Below are positions 1 through 11,080 of a DNA stretch of 64,000 nt, one piece after another (position 1 is the first letter of the stretch; every line of letters starts with the position of its first letter). The DNA is taken from the NCBI GenBank assembly GCA_041392805.1, contig JAWKLJ010000002.1, positions 2,247,001 to 2,311,000 of the forward strand. The letters run 5' to 3'. The stretch comes from Saprospiraceae bacterium. Lineage in GTDB: Bacteria > Bacteroidota > Bacteroidia > Chitinophagales > Saprospiraceae. The notes beneath the pieces are model-generated. The model had not been told where the DNA came from and made no database searches. It saw nothing but the letters and a program-made list of their open reading frames with translations. The position numbers and the translations under genes were made by a program.

Positions 1-13
1 GTTAAAAAAATGC

Positions 14-534
14 TCAAGCAAGAACCTTAACTTTTCTAAAATATTCACCAACTTCTTTCGTGTTTGATACATAATCATTAATCGTTGCATCCGCTATGAT
101 TAGTGTACAATTTCTAGCTCTGGAGGTCGCGACATTAAATCTATTAGGTTGCAATGCAAATGGGAATGCCTCTAGTGGAATAAAAAAAATGCAGAAATCA
201 GTTGTCGTGCCCTGCACTCTATCGATTGTTTCAATCAAAACATTGGTTGTATCATTACAATTAGCATAAACCTCCTTTTGCAAAAAACGTATAGAATCCC
301 TATTAAATGATAATAGTGCAATTTCAGCCTTCTTATCTAAGAGTGTCAACTCTTGTACTACATTAATAATAAAACTTACGCATTCCTTTGAAGGTATTCT
401 TCCTTCCGGGAGGTTAAAAACTTTTAAAGAAGGTCCACCATTTATTCTGAATGAATTATTAAGAATTGAGTGGTTTTCAAAATTGTTTGGGAGTTTTAAA
501 TTCGACTTGCTTGTTAGTTTCCCGTTATAAAAAG
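14..534 (-). pseudogene. SF1B (UPF1/DNA2-like) helicase, C-terminal fragment
   Basis: This is the second RecA-like domain of a superfamily 1B helicase whose N-terminal part lies at 1651-2860; IS copy 1 sits between them. Removing the IS and one 9-bp target duplication restores one frame of about 573 aa. Visible here are motif V-like IDRVQGTTTDF and motif VI NVATSRARNCTL, which complete the set begun in the other fragment. The IS terminal repeat supplies an ATG (at 547, reading MQQR) in frame with the fragment, so a truncated C-terminal polypeptide could still be made. The family unwinds or remodels RNA or DNA using ATP; a role in the adjacent defence locus is inferred only from position. The stop codon is at 14-16. 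Confidence 0.85.
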
Positions 535-1650
535 GGCGTTGTTGCATAAAGATGCGAGATTAGAAATAGGCCAAGGTTTGTATTTTTGAATTACGACAAA
601 CAAACCTACAATCCTCGACCTATGGCAAAAGTAATATCAAAAGGGGCTAAGAATCAAGAGACGGCAGAAAAAAGAAGTATCGAGTAAAGAATTGGAGTAG
701 CTATAACCAAGCTTTGGTAGGGCGAGGCAACATTACCCTATGGTTTGATGAAAGTTTAGCCCAAGTATGGCATCATGATGGACCAGATCAGCAAGGCGCC
801 CAATTTGTGTACTCAGATGAATGTATATTAGCTTTGTTGGAATTGAAGGCTGTCTTTAGATTAGGTTATCGTCAATTACAGGGTTTTACGAATTCCTTAT
901 TGCGATTACTTAGGCTTGATTTATCGGCTCCTAGCTATAGTCAAATATGTCGAAGAGCCCAGCAATTAGATGTAGATATTAAGGCTGCTAAATCAACTGG
1001 GCCGATGTATATCGTATTTGATTCTACGGGCTTGAAGGTGTTTGGAGAAGGAGAATGGAAGGTTCGTAAACATGGCTATAATAAACGACGAACTTGGCGT
1101 AAGCTGCATTTGGGAGTGGATGAATCCACTGGCTTTATTCATGCACAGGTACTGACAAAAAATGGAGAAGGAGATGGTGATTCTCAACAGTTCGCCGATC
1201 TACTGGAGCAAGTACAAAGTCCAGTAGATAGAGTAAGTGGGGATGGAGCCTATGACAGCTTTGATATCTGGGATTTATTGATAATTAAGGACATTGAGGG
1301 ACATATCCCTCCACAAGAAAATGCTGTGTATAAAGTAGATTCTCAGGGTAACCCGATGGACCATCCACGTAATCACATTCTAGATCAAATTGCGGAAAAG
1401 GGGATAAAGCAATGGAAACAGGATAGTGGGTATCATCGTAGAAGTCTCTCTGAAACGACTATGTTTAGGTTCAAGGCCATTTATGGCCCAGAATTATACT
1501 CTAGAAACCTCAGCAGTCAGAAAGTCGAAGCAGCCGTCAAAATTAGATGTTTGAATAAAATGACAGCCCAAGGTATGCCTATTTCAAAAGTTATTTGAGG
1601 GGTATTTCAATAAAGGAAAGCTGTTTCCCGATTCTTTATGCAACAACGCC
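535..1650 (+). mobile_element. IS5-family (IS903-group-like) insertion sequence, copy 1
   Basis: The 1116-bp element has terminal inverted repeats beginning GGCGTTGTTGCATAAAGA. It is bounded by a perfect 9-bp target duplication, TATAAAAAG at 526-534 and 1651-1659. IS903-group elements make 9-bp duplications and have GGC-TTTGTTG-like ends. It interrupts the SF1 helicase gene. It appears identical to copy 2 (3833-4948) and differs from copy 3 (15448-16564) by one A in a homopolymer, which points to recent transposition. Confidence 0.95.
622..1598 (+). pseudogene. IS5-family transposase, frameshifted copy (A6 run)
   Basis: This is a DDE transposase of the IS5 family. From the ATG at 622 the frame runs only 21 codons before a stop, because the run after GCAG at 668-673 has six A instead of the seven in copy 3. 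The rest of the protein is open (also readable from a TTG at 714) and keeps VFDSTGLKV, GDGAYDSF and SETTMFRFK, which carry the D, D and E of the catalytic triad. A -1 slip on A6G would restore the full-length product, so slippage-dependent expression is possible; simple inactivation is the default reading. Confidence 0.85.
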
Positions 1651-2860
1651 TATAAAAAGCATTAGTTGCATCTACACTATTTTGATTCAAACGATAAGAA
1701 TCTGTTAAAATATATTGTTTTGTAATATTCAGATAGTAGCTGATTGTTTTCAAACCACAAATCATCCAATGATATTTATCGGGGTCTTCGGCTGGGAACT
1801 CTTTATGAAAAATTGGCTCTAACTGGTTTATATCTCCTATAATTATACATTTTTTCCCAAGTTTTCTTGCCAAGGCAATGGTAGACAAAAATGCTTGACT
1901 TGCTTCTTCAATGATCACATAATCAAAGTGATCGCCTTCCATAACTTTAGAAGCTATTTGACTCATTACATAATAGGAAGTTAAAAGCATTTGTGGCCTT
2001 TGTTGACTAAGACTTTTAAATGCACGAATTCCTTGAATCTTTTTATTTCTGTTTTCATCAGCAGTCAAAGAACTTTTAAAGACTTTACCGTTTGATAGCG
2101 CATCTTTCATATGTTCTTTTTCTGCCAATTCTACTAAAGCTCTATTTGTTAATGCCGTTACAATAATTCTGAATCCTCCCTTAATAAAAGCACTACAAAG
2201 AAGAGACATTAAAAAAGTTTTACCTGTGCCGGGGGGCCCTTGAATAACAATTGTGTCTTCTTCAATGAAGTCCATCTGAATTTCATGAACAATATTTTCT
2301 CCCACAATCAATGGTATAGGATTCCAATTATTATTGCCAACTTCCAGATTTAAAATTTCATCATTGGAGGGATTCGAATTTTTTAAAAAATCATGAAGGT
2401 TAAGTAAGTATTGTAATGGAGGGTCATTAGGGGCAAGAAAGACAAGGTCATTTTTCTTGTAATTTGAAACTTCTTCCGTTTTAACCCCAGACAATCCAAC
2501 GATTGTTTGATTTTTTTCATAAGTGAAAAACACTGTTTTTGCTTCAAATTGATTGCTAACTGTTGAACGTAAATTTTCATAAGTCAATCCTCCCCAATTT
2601 TTGACACTATCATCTTGCATCTTTGAAACAAAACAAAGCAGAACTTCATTCTTTCTTGGAGGCAAGCAAATACTATGATCAAATTTCACTATTATATTTC
2701 CTCTCGCATCGTCAAATCCTTGATATCGACATAGATACAATTGATTAGCAACAAACATCTTTGCAGCTTGTTTTTTAAGGAGTTTATTGAACTCATTTGT
2801 CTGATATATTAGTTCTGAATATATAAGATTGATGTGTTTTGAGTGGTTTAACTTAATCAT
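1651..2860 (-). pseudogene. SF1B (UPF1/DNA2-like) helicase, N-terminal fragment
   Basis: The start at 2858-2860 overlaps the stop of the upstream sacsin-like gene (ATGATTAA), showing translational coupling. After about 190 residues of unassigned N-terminal sequence come helicase motif I IQGPPGTGKTFLM, Ia VTALTNRALVEL, II VIIEEASQAF and III IIIGDINQLEPI, typical of the UPF1/DNA2/NAM7 group. IS copy 1 cuts the gene after residues NAFY, and the frame then runs into the IS end and adds a foreign tail ending NRETAFLY. The second RecA domain is on the other side of the IS (14-534). Without it the N-terminal piece should lack helicase activity. Confidence 0.88.
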
Positions 2861-3832
2861 AGGATTCTATGTTCATTAATTTTAGAACAGCTGTGACTTC
2901 ATCGGATTGTTTTTCACTATCTACAATCAAGAAATGATATTTTTCTCTACTCCCACTTTCCTCGCATATTTGAAATACCTCATCTATATCATCTGGCTGT
3001 TGATATAGCATTAAGTAGTTCTGATAAAGGTTAATAATCTCTTGAGGTGTATTGTATATTCTTATATCTCTAGAACCATAATCAACAGCCATCTTATATC
3101 CCTCATCCCTCATCTTTAAGAGTTCGTTTGGATGAATATACGCAAAAGCCCCCCTAGCACTGTGAATAAAAAATTTATAGTCTCCCGCTTCAATTTTGTT
3201 AAATTCCCAAGCATCATTATAGCTTATCCTTAATCGTTTACAAAGTTTCAACTTGGCTAATAAATTAAATGATCTCCTTTTTGCATTAGGCTGATCTTTG
3301 AAGTTTTGGAGAATAGACTTTAAATCCTCTATTTTTTCTTCATCATAAATTTCTTCTACCTCTCGGAGCTCGTTATCAATATAGTCTTCCACTTGTTTTA
3401 GAAAGCTATCATTGCTAGTTTTAATTCCATTATTATTTCGATTTTCTTTCGTTATATGTAATTTTTCATTCCACGGTGTTTCTCCAAATTCATCAGAAAG
3501 GTTCTGAATAATATAGTCGTCATCCCATTTAGTTAAAAATTTTTTAAACCAGTGTTCTTTAATTTTTCCATCACAAATTAAGTTAAATAAGTAGATAGAA
3601 AATGGAGAATTGTATCTCCAGGAATCCTTAAAATAAAGACTATTTCCATTTTCTATTCTAAAATCAGATTCTTGCTTGAATACCGGATTCTCCTTAGGGA
3701 ATACTAGTTCTAATTTATCACATTCATAAAATACATACCGGGATAGGTTATCAATAATTTGTTCCTGTAATTTTTCGTAATCATCAGTTTTTCCTCCTGC
3801 CAATTTAAAGGAAAGGTATTTCCCCTTGAGAT
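2853..3832 (-). pseudogene. Sacsin-like GHKL ATPase protein, C-terminal fragment
   Basis: This is the last ~326 residues of the giant gene that begins at 8870, cut off by IS copy 2. Joining the two parts and dropping one target duplication gives a single frame of about 1630 aa. The segment is rich in charged residues, has a putative coiled stretch around REVEEIYDEEKIEDL, and shows no domain I can name with certainty. An ATG inside the IS end (MQQR) is in frame with it. Its stop overlaps the helicase start by 8 nt, so the two genes formed a coupled pair. Confidence 0.82.
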
Positions 3833-4948
3833 GGCGTTGTTGCATAAAGATGCGAGATTAGAAATAGGCCAAGGTTTGTATTTTTGAATTACGACAAACA
3901 AACCTACAATCCTCGACCTATGGCAAAAGTAATATCAAAAGGGGCTAAGAATCAAGAGACGGCAGAAAAAAGAAGTATCGAGTAAAGAATTGGAGTAGCT
4001 ATAACCAAGCTTTGGTAGGGCGAGGCAACATTACCCTATGGTTTGATGAAAGTTTAGCCCAAGTATGGCATCATGATGGACCAGATCAGCAAGGCGCCCA
4101 ATTTGTGTACTCAGATGAATGTATATTAGCTTTGTTGGAATTGAAGGCTGTCTTTAGATTAGGTTATCGTCAATTACAGGGTTTTACGAATTCCTTATTG
4201 CGATTACTTAGGCTTGATTTATCGGCTCCTAGCTATAGTCAAATATGTCGAAGAGCCCAGCAATTAGATGTAGATATTAAGGCTGCTAAATCAACTGGGC
4301 CGATGTATATCGTATTTGATTCTACGGGCTTGAAGGTGTTTGGAGAAGGAGAATGGAAGGTTCGTAAACATGGCTATAATAAACGACGAACTTGGCGTAA
4401 GCTGCATTTGGGAGTGGATGAATCCACTGGCTTTATTCATGCACAGGTACTGACAAAAAATGGAGAAGGAGATGGTGATTCTCAACAGTTCGCCGATCTA
4501 CTGGAGCAAGTACAAAGTCCAGTAGATAGAGTAAGTGGGGATGGAGCCTATGACAGCTTTGATATCTGGGATTTATTGATAATTAAGGACATTGAGGGAC
4601 ATATCCCTCCACAAGAAAATGCTGTGTATAAAGTAGATTCTCAGGGTAACCCGATGGACCATCCACGTAATCACATTCTAGATCAAATTGCGGAAAAGGG
4701 GATAAAGCAATGGAAACAGGATAGTGGGTATCATCGTAGAAGTCTCTCTGAAACGACTATGTTTAGGTTCAAGGCCATTTATGGCCCAGAATTATACTCT
4801 AGAAACCTCAGCAGTCAGAAAGTCGAAGCAGCCGTCAAAATTAGATGTTTGAATAAAATGACAGCCCAAGGTATGCCTATTTCAAAAGTTATTTGAGGGG
4901 TATTTCAATAAAGGAAAGCTGTTTCCCGATTCTTTATGCAACAACGCC
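3833..4948 (+). mobile_element. IS5-family (IS903-group-like) insertion sequence, copy 2
   Basis: This is a second 1116-bp copy, seemingly identical to copy 1 including the A6 run in the transposase gene. It is flanked by a perfect 9-bp duplication, CCTTGAGAT at 3824-3832 and 4949-4957. It interrupts the sacsin-like ATPase gene, in the same orientation as the other copies. Confidence 0.95.
3920..4896 (+). pseudogene. IS5-family transposase, frameshifted copy (A6 run)
   Basis: It has the same sequence as the copy-1 transposase, with the start ATG at 3920 and the frame lost at the six-A run after GCAG (about 3966-3971). The downstream part, also readable from a TTG at 4012, retains the DDE residues. 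Two copies sharing the same deletion means the shortened version was itself mobilised, either by slippage expression or in trans by an intact copy. Confidence 0.85.
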
Positions 4949-7900
4949 CCTTGAGATTAAAGAATTCGATTATGTCATCCGTTACATTTTCTTGCTCTTG
5001 AGTTGACAAAACCAAATTGTCTTCTGATAATGTTTGTATATCGAAGATGCCCCTCAAAGATTGGAAGTCAGGGTGCAAAATTTGCTCATGTGGAATTTCC
5101 TTTTCAAAATTTTCATTAGAAGCCATGAACAACTCATTACAAAACTTCCACTCATAATTCTGATTAGGCAATTTATACAATTTCCCTTCTTCCCTAGTTG
5201 ATCCACTAAGAACTTTAATGAGTTCTAGAGCATCTACTTCATCACTAGTCAATGACACCTGCTCTTTTGAGATTAACTGTAGAGTAAGTTCAGGGCTTAG
5301 ATTTTGCTGGATTCCAAATACAGATTCTAAAGAAATTTGTTTATCCTCGTCAACAAAAATACCTGTATAGTCTTCGGATGGTAAGAGGGAATTATCTTTA
5401 ATGTATTTTGAAAGGCGTTTAGAAAATAGTTTAGTAGGTTCTTTGAATTCCCCATCCTCACTCCGCATAGTAGGATTAGTTTTGATAGAATTCAAAACAT
5501 AATTATCATATGGATAAACATTGTTCCCCCAGATTTTTAATTCCGTTTTAATTAATAGTAAGTTTATATTTTGGGTTTTTCTAAGGAAGTTCAAAAAATC
5601 TTCTTTGTACGATGCATGTGATATTAGTTCTGAGTAGTTTAATGATACATGGTTATAAACATAGGTAACAGATCTTATTTTCGGATCTGAATAACTTCTT
5701 TGATGGAGTCTATCTTTTATTTTTCTAATTTCAGATAATCTTTTTTGGTAAGCCGAAATATTTTCAAGCAATCGAACATAAACTTTTTCAGCAACAGAAT
5801 CTATATGAAGAACCTTGTCAAGGTGAATTCTGAAATTATCAACTACCCCAAGTTTAGTCAATAGCTCTTTACTTATTTGATCGTTAGAATAATTAGCACT
5901 AAGGAAATGAATATGAGATAGTGATTCGTCGGGTTGTAAATCTAGAACGGGTTTATAGCTGCTCGAAAAATGAACTTTGCTTGGCAATACCCATTGATCT
6001 TTAGAAGTACATAATTTGATTTGCTCAAGAGAATCAAAGTTGAATTTCAAGTTATTATTCTTCCGGTTACTGTATACTGCTGAAAGCTCCCTCAAAATTT
6101 CCACATGATTTTTTCTATACGCTTCCTCTTCCTGATGACCTGTATAAAAGCTTATTTTTTGCTCAAGTACATTTTGTTTTTCATTGAACACCTTACATTC
6201 TATTTCTGTTTGAAGGAAAGTACTCCAATTACTAATATCTCTTCCAGCGGAGTCATAATCCGGAGAAATCGAATTTGAAAGTTTTATAATAGGTAAGACT
6301 TTTTCTAATGGCTTGTTAGTACTATAATGATCAGATAAAATCACTTTACCAACATCTCGAAACTTGCCATCAATACACTTAATTTTAAGACTCTTTTTTA
6401 GTGAAGAAATTTGAGTAGGTGTTAATTTTTTATCTTCCTCATTTATGTGTTTTTTCCAATACTTAAAAACTTCTTTTCCGACCAGCAAATGCTTTTGTGA
6501 ATCAATGTTCGGTAATTTATCAATTAGATCTCCAATAAGGTCTTGTAGGTCGGTTTTGACTCCCAAGAATTTAAATATTTTAAGCCATTGACTAGTTTCT
6601 TTATCGCTTGAAATTAAATCAGGTGAAACAAATAAGACTGAAATTCCAATCTGTTCGATAATCGCCTCTACTTCACTATTTGGGTCATACGCTTTCGATT
6701 GATAAGCTTCACTTATTTTTATAGATTTTTTTTCCTCGGGATTTATTTCAACAAGAATATTTTTTGATTTCAAGCATTTGATAGCATCTTTTTCTTCTTT
6801 TAATTTCTCCCACTCATCATAAACCCAGTTCCAAAAATTTAATATATCCTCATTCTTATCTGGATTATATTGAACGGTAAACTGATCTTCAAAAAACTTT
6901 AGCGAATCGTACTTTTTAGTATTTAATGTTATTTCTTCTTGTGCCAGTTTGGTTGACACATCGTGATGTAACACTTCTACATTCGTGAATAATGCATTCG
7001 GCGGAACTGATGAATACAATTCGGAAGATTTTTTTAATTCACCACTATTTGAAAGAATGATTGCTTCCTTAAGTAAGGGCTTTAAGTCGTCTCTTGAGCT
7101 GAAATATTTAATGACCTTAATATTATTTTCAGGTGTTTTTAACCACTGAATAAAACTTTCCTTTTTTAGAGATTCTTTAAGTTTACCAAGATCATAGATT
7201 TCACCAAATTGAGTTTCAACTATAAGTTTTTCGATTATTTCAACTTCTATAATTTTAGCTGAAAGAGGTTTATGAGTTAATCCAGTAACTAATTCAAACT
7301 CTTCCTTAGTGAGTATTGAAGATATCCCAGTTTTGTCAATTAGTAATTCTTGAATCGTGCAAAGCTCATCACTATAAAGAGTGGGATAAATTTGATAGTC
7401 TTTGGAGCCAGCTACAAACTTCTCTTTTATTACATTTTTCAGTCTAATTTCTGACTGATCATAATTTGGTAACAGCTTTATTAAATAGTCATACTTTTTA
7501 TTCTGTGCCAATAGCTGTGCGGCTTTCAAAAGTTCTTCGCCAACAAATTCTGCAACTTTGAAGTTGTATTCTAATGAAGGAATTATATCGGTTCTGTCTA
7601 AATTGGGAATAAAGTCAGCATTGACAATATATGGTAAACCGTATCGAGTTTTGGATAAGGGCAAATAGGTAAACAGGTTTACTAAATTCTCTTGATCATC
7701 TTTAGGTATGACAACACTAACAGTTGGGGTTCTAAAATTTCTAAAATTATTTGGGACTGATTTATTGTTCTCATCAAGTAGTTCGGTAATAATTTTTTCG
7801 TCCTTTAGCTCATTCGGATTGCTAAACACAATCCAGTCACTTAACGTTATACCGTTTTGTTCCAAAGAAATAATATCAAGTGCTTCATCTTTTCTAACTG

Positions 7901-8870
7901 ATTTCTCAATAGATATGAAGTCATCTGGAAGAACGATATCTAACTTTATTAAGTTTTCTAAAAAGATCAGTAAATATGGGTTAGATGCAAGCTGTTTAAG
8001 ATATTCAATTACTTCATTTTTAGCCTCTTGTGATGGGAATTCAAAAGCAAATGCGACGGGAACATTGAAAAACTCAAACTGTTTGATTTCATCAATTTTA
8101 TCAATTTCATTTTGAAAAAAAGGAATTACTTCCCAAGGTTTTTCGGTTCCAATCTCAGCATCGCATAATGCCTTACTGAAACAAAAGCTAAAGTTACCTG
8201 AGCGAACATAAACATTTTGAGAGTAACGAAATACCGATTTAAAACCTATACCCTTATAACCGATTCTTCTAATATCTGTTTCATTAGTTCTCTCACCAAC
8301 TAAAATTCCAGTTATTGATTGAAAGTTGTTCTCAGTAAATAATGCTCCATTATGTTTTAAGAGCAAGAAGTTGTCAAAAATTTCGAATTTAATTGAAACT
8401 TGGTTCTTATAATTCTTCTCATTCGGATGGTCAACAGCGTTTTGAATAAGTTCATAAAGGAATGTAAGTTCAGTAGAAGATAAATCACCTCGTAATCGAT
8501 CTAACATTTTTCGATTTTCAAATAGGAACTGCTCCTTTTGAGTTACCCTATCGTCAAATTGAGTTTCAATTATTTTCTTTGCTTTAGAAAATGGAAGAAT
8601 ATCATCTAGCGCATTCCGGAATATTTTAGTACTAAGTTCAAAGCAGGTTTTTTCACTATTGTGATTTATGACTACCACTAATACTAATTCTCCAATTTCA
8701 ATTACAGAAAACATTTTTTCCGATAACGTTCTGTTGTTAGAAAGTTCAGAAATATGAAGGCTGGCGTCATGATTTCCTATTTTAAATAATAGTAATTCAT
8801 GTTCTGGTAACTTTTTAGTAAGGCTCAATTCAATTACTGATCCTATTTCAATTTCTTCCATTCTTTTCAA
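4949..8870 (-). pseudogene. Sacsin-like HATPase (GHKL) giant protein, N-terminal fragment
   Basis: This is about 1310 residues of a giant protein, starting at 8870. An N-terminal segment (GSVIELSLTK...LLLFKIGNHDASLHIS) looks like an S1/OB-type fold. It is followed by a histidine-kinase-type ATPase module with the N box ELIQNAVDHP and the glycine box RRIGYKGIGFKSVF, characteristic of sacsin-like proteins; the rest is unassigned. IS copy 2 interrupts it near the C-terminus, and the C-terminal ~326 residues are at 2853-3832. It lies 127 nt downstream of brxL on the same strand and is translationally coupled to a helicase. The pair is probably an accessory defence module riding on the BREX operon; that role is inferred from location. 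Confidence 0.82.
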
Positions 8871-8997
8871 TTTGGTTGATTAGGTTTATAAATATTTCGC
8901 TAAAAAAGTAAGCATGTAACGAAATTATCTAAAGTGCGATCAACAGATTTAGAATGGGGGGCTTTTTAAATCAGTTTTCTCTCAAAAAAAATTAATC

Positions 8998-11079
8998 TTA
9001 ACTTTTATCATTCCGATAAAAATCAAAGCTAGTCAATAAACAAGGTCTTAAATCCATGTCATGGGCTCCAATCTTAAAATAGTCACCTTCTAATGATTGG
9101 AAATAGTGTAGACCTCTTCCCATCTGTATCGTCCAGCCATGATCTGTGATTATGAACCGATCATGTAATTTATCACTATAGGACCATACAAATTCAATAT
9201 CGTTTTCGGCAAGACTATCTTTCAATTGCAGAAAGTACTTTTCCATTTCTTCTTTCTGAAATGCATTTTCAAAATTTGTAACAAGCTGGATTTTTTTGGC
9301 CTCACTGATCTTTACTATCGTTTCACAAAACCGTACAAAATTGGAAATTTGGTGTTTTTTTCTCACGTATGGATCTTCTAGCATGATTTCTTTTGCCCCT
9401 TTTAAATAGGGACCAAAGAAGGAGTCATATCCATAACCAACATCACCATAATGGACTTGTACTTTCTTTTCAACAAGCTTATCCGGTAGAATAGAAGCCT
9501 CCTCCTCTCTAACTACTTCAGCAACCTCTGCTTTCACAACATCTTTTACAGTTTCTCTTTCCTTCCTTGGGTCTTGACTTGCATGAGCATTTCTACTTTC
9601 TGGACAGTACACAATTACCTCCGTCCCATCTGCTTTAAAAAAGGATAGGTCCAATGCTGCAAACTCATCATCTGGTTTGCGTTTATTCATTTGTTCTTTT
9701 ACTCTGCGTCTTCCCTCTATGGCGTATTCAACGATATCGTTAAAATGTTCTTCTGATGGTTCACCAATAGGATGGATAATTTTAAGTAATGCGATAACCG
9801 TTTTCTTGATGGCTAATTCATCTCTTCCCTCCACTGCTGCGCCTAGTTTTAGTCGTCTATTTACAATATCAAAATAATCATTATTGTGCTTGAACATATA
9901 ATGAAATGCCTCCGCCATATAATCAGTTATGAGGCCATAGTTTGTGGAGAAAAACTTGTTATCCATCTTGGGTATTTCCCAACCAGGGAGAAAGAAAAAG
10001 AATCGATCCTGAACCGCTAAGTCAAGTGCTTTAGGTAAGGTTATGAAAAGATCATGGTCATAAGAGTTGACCAGTTGATCAATAGAGTGATCTATATTCC
10101 CTACAAATGAAAAACTCGCATTGGCCGATACTTCTTGTCCTCTTGAAAATCGACCATTGGCCATGTAGTCTTTCATAATCTGTATCGTATCAGAGTCTCT
10201 GATTTTCATATTTCCTACTTCATCAAAACCAATATTATCCCAGAAGCCAACTGCCCCCACTTTCCTTCTTTGGTTATTATAAAGTAAAGTAGCTGTACTT
10301 GCTTGTCCACCAGATAGTAAGGTAGAGTAGGGGGAGAACTCAGAATAGAAGTAGGATTTGCCAGTACCTCTTGGACCAAGCTCTATATAATTAAAATTGT
10401 TCTGAACCAGGGGAATTAGCCGAGCTAAAAAATGAAGTTTTAGTCTAAGACCGGATGGAAATCTATTTATTAATTCACCAGGTAAATTATCCAATATTTC
10501 AGGGTTGAGTCCAACGCTACGTAACACGACATCAATCCATTCATCTCTGGTAAATTTAGCTCTTCCTTCAAAATATTTATGCTGATCAAACTTCGATAAC
10601 TGAATTGGTTTTAAATCCTCAATGTAAAAAGCATATTTGTCTTCTTCCACTTCATTATGGGCTAGGGTTATCTCCGCCCAAATGCCACCTTCCAATAGTT
10701 TATCGTTTTCCTTATAGAATTTTTCATTTATGGCAATTCGACTAGACCCGAAGTTCTCCATAGCAGCCCAATGCCGCCTTTCACTCTCTTTATATTTTAC
10801 ATGTATCTTATCAATAAACTTATGTCGTCCTTTTTGCTGGACCATCGATTGAGCTTTGTTTGCTTCATCTGCCCGCACATAGTTTCTTTCTACAACTTCC
10901 AGGACAGCTTTTTTACCTTCTTCTATCTCATCAGGATCATCGGTAGCACAATATTTAGACAACAGAAACTCTAGCACAAATGACGGTACATTGGCTGCCT
11001 TCTTTATTTGGTGTACGAGGTCTTTTCTCACCACCCTGCCAGGGAATACTTCATTTAGCTTATTGTCTAATGCATCCAT
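8998..11079 (-). CDS. brxL: BrxL-family AAA+ protein of BREX, with MITD1-like C-terminus
   Basis: The protein is 693 aa. The N-terminal half matches BrxL: an OB-like/BrxL N-terminal region, then an AAA+ ATPase with Walker A ELGPRGTGKSYF (about residues 233-244) and Walker B FWDNIGFDEVG (279-289). BrxL forms ring-shaped DNA-binding ATPases needed for BREX phage exclusion. I see no Lon S16 protease domain at the end. Instead residues ~540-693 carry LEDPYVRKKHQISNFVRFCE, HDRFIITDHGWTIQMGRGL and DMDLRPC, the signature of the PLD-like MIT_C domain known from eukaryotic MITD1. Its start is 1 nt from the pglZ stop, so the two are co-translated. The BREX assignment is firm; the C-terminal assignment is from memory of the family. 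Confidence 0.9.
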   Translation of the reverse strand: MDALDNKLNEVFPGRVVRKDLVHQIKKAANVPSFVLEFLLSKYCATDDPDEIEEGKKAVLEVVERNYVRADEANKAQSMVQQKGRHKFIDKIHVKYKESERRHWAAMENFGSSRIAINEKFYKENDKLLEGGIWAEITLAHNEVEEDKYAFYIEDLKPIQLSKFDQHKYFEGRAKFTRDEWIDVVLRSVGLNPEILDNLPGELINRFPSGLRLKLHFLARLIPLVQNNFNYIELGPRGTGKSYFYSEFSPYSTLLSGGQASTATLLYNNQRRKVGAVGFWDNIGFDEVGNMKIRDSDTIQIMKDYMANGRFSRGQEVSANASFSFVGNIDHSIDQLVNSYDHDLFITLPKALDLAVQDRFFFFLPGWEIPKMDNKFFSTNYGLITDYMAEAFHYMFKHNNDYFDIVNRRLKLGAAVEGRDELAIKKTVIALLKIIHPIGEPSEEHFNDIVEYAIEGRRRVKEQMNKRKPDDEFAALDLSFFKADGTEVIVYCPESRNAHASQDPRKERETVKDVVKAEVAEVVREEEASILPDKLVEKKVQVHYGDVGYGYDSFFGPYLKGAKEIMLEDPYVRKKHQISNFVRFCETIVKISEAKKIQLVTNFENAFQKEEMEKYFLQLKDSLAENDIEFVWSYSDKLHDRFIITDHGWTIQMGRGLHYFQSLEGDYFKIGAHDMDLRPCLLTSFDFYRNDKS

Positions 11080-11080
11080 A

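Noticed and set aside
714..1598. TTG-started 294-aa transposase as the natural product of IS copies 1 and 2
   Set aside because: The natural start is the ATG at 622; the TTG frame is only what remains after the single-base loss.
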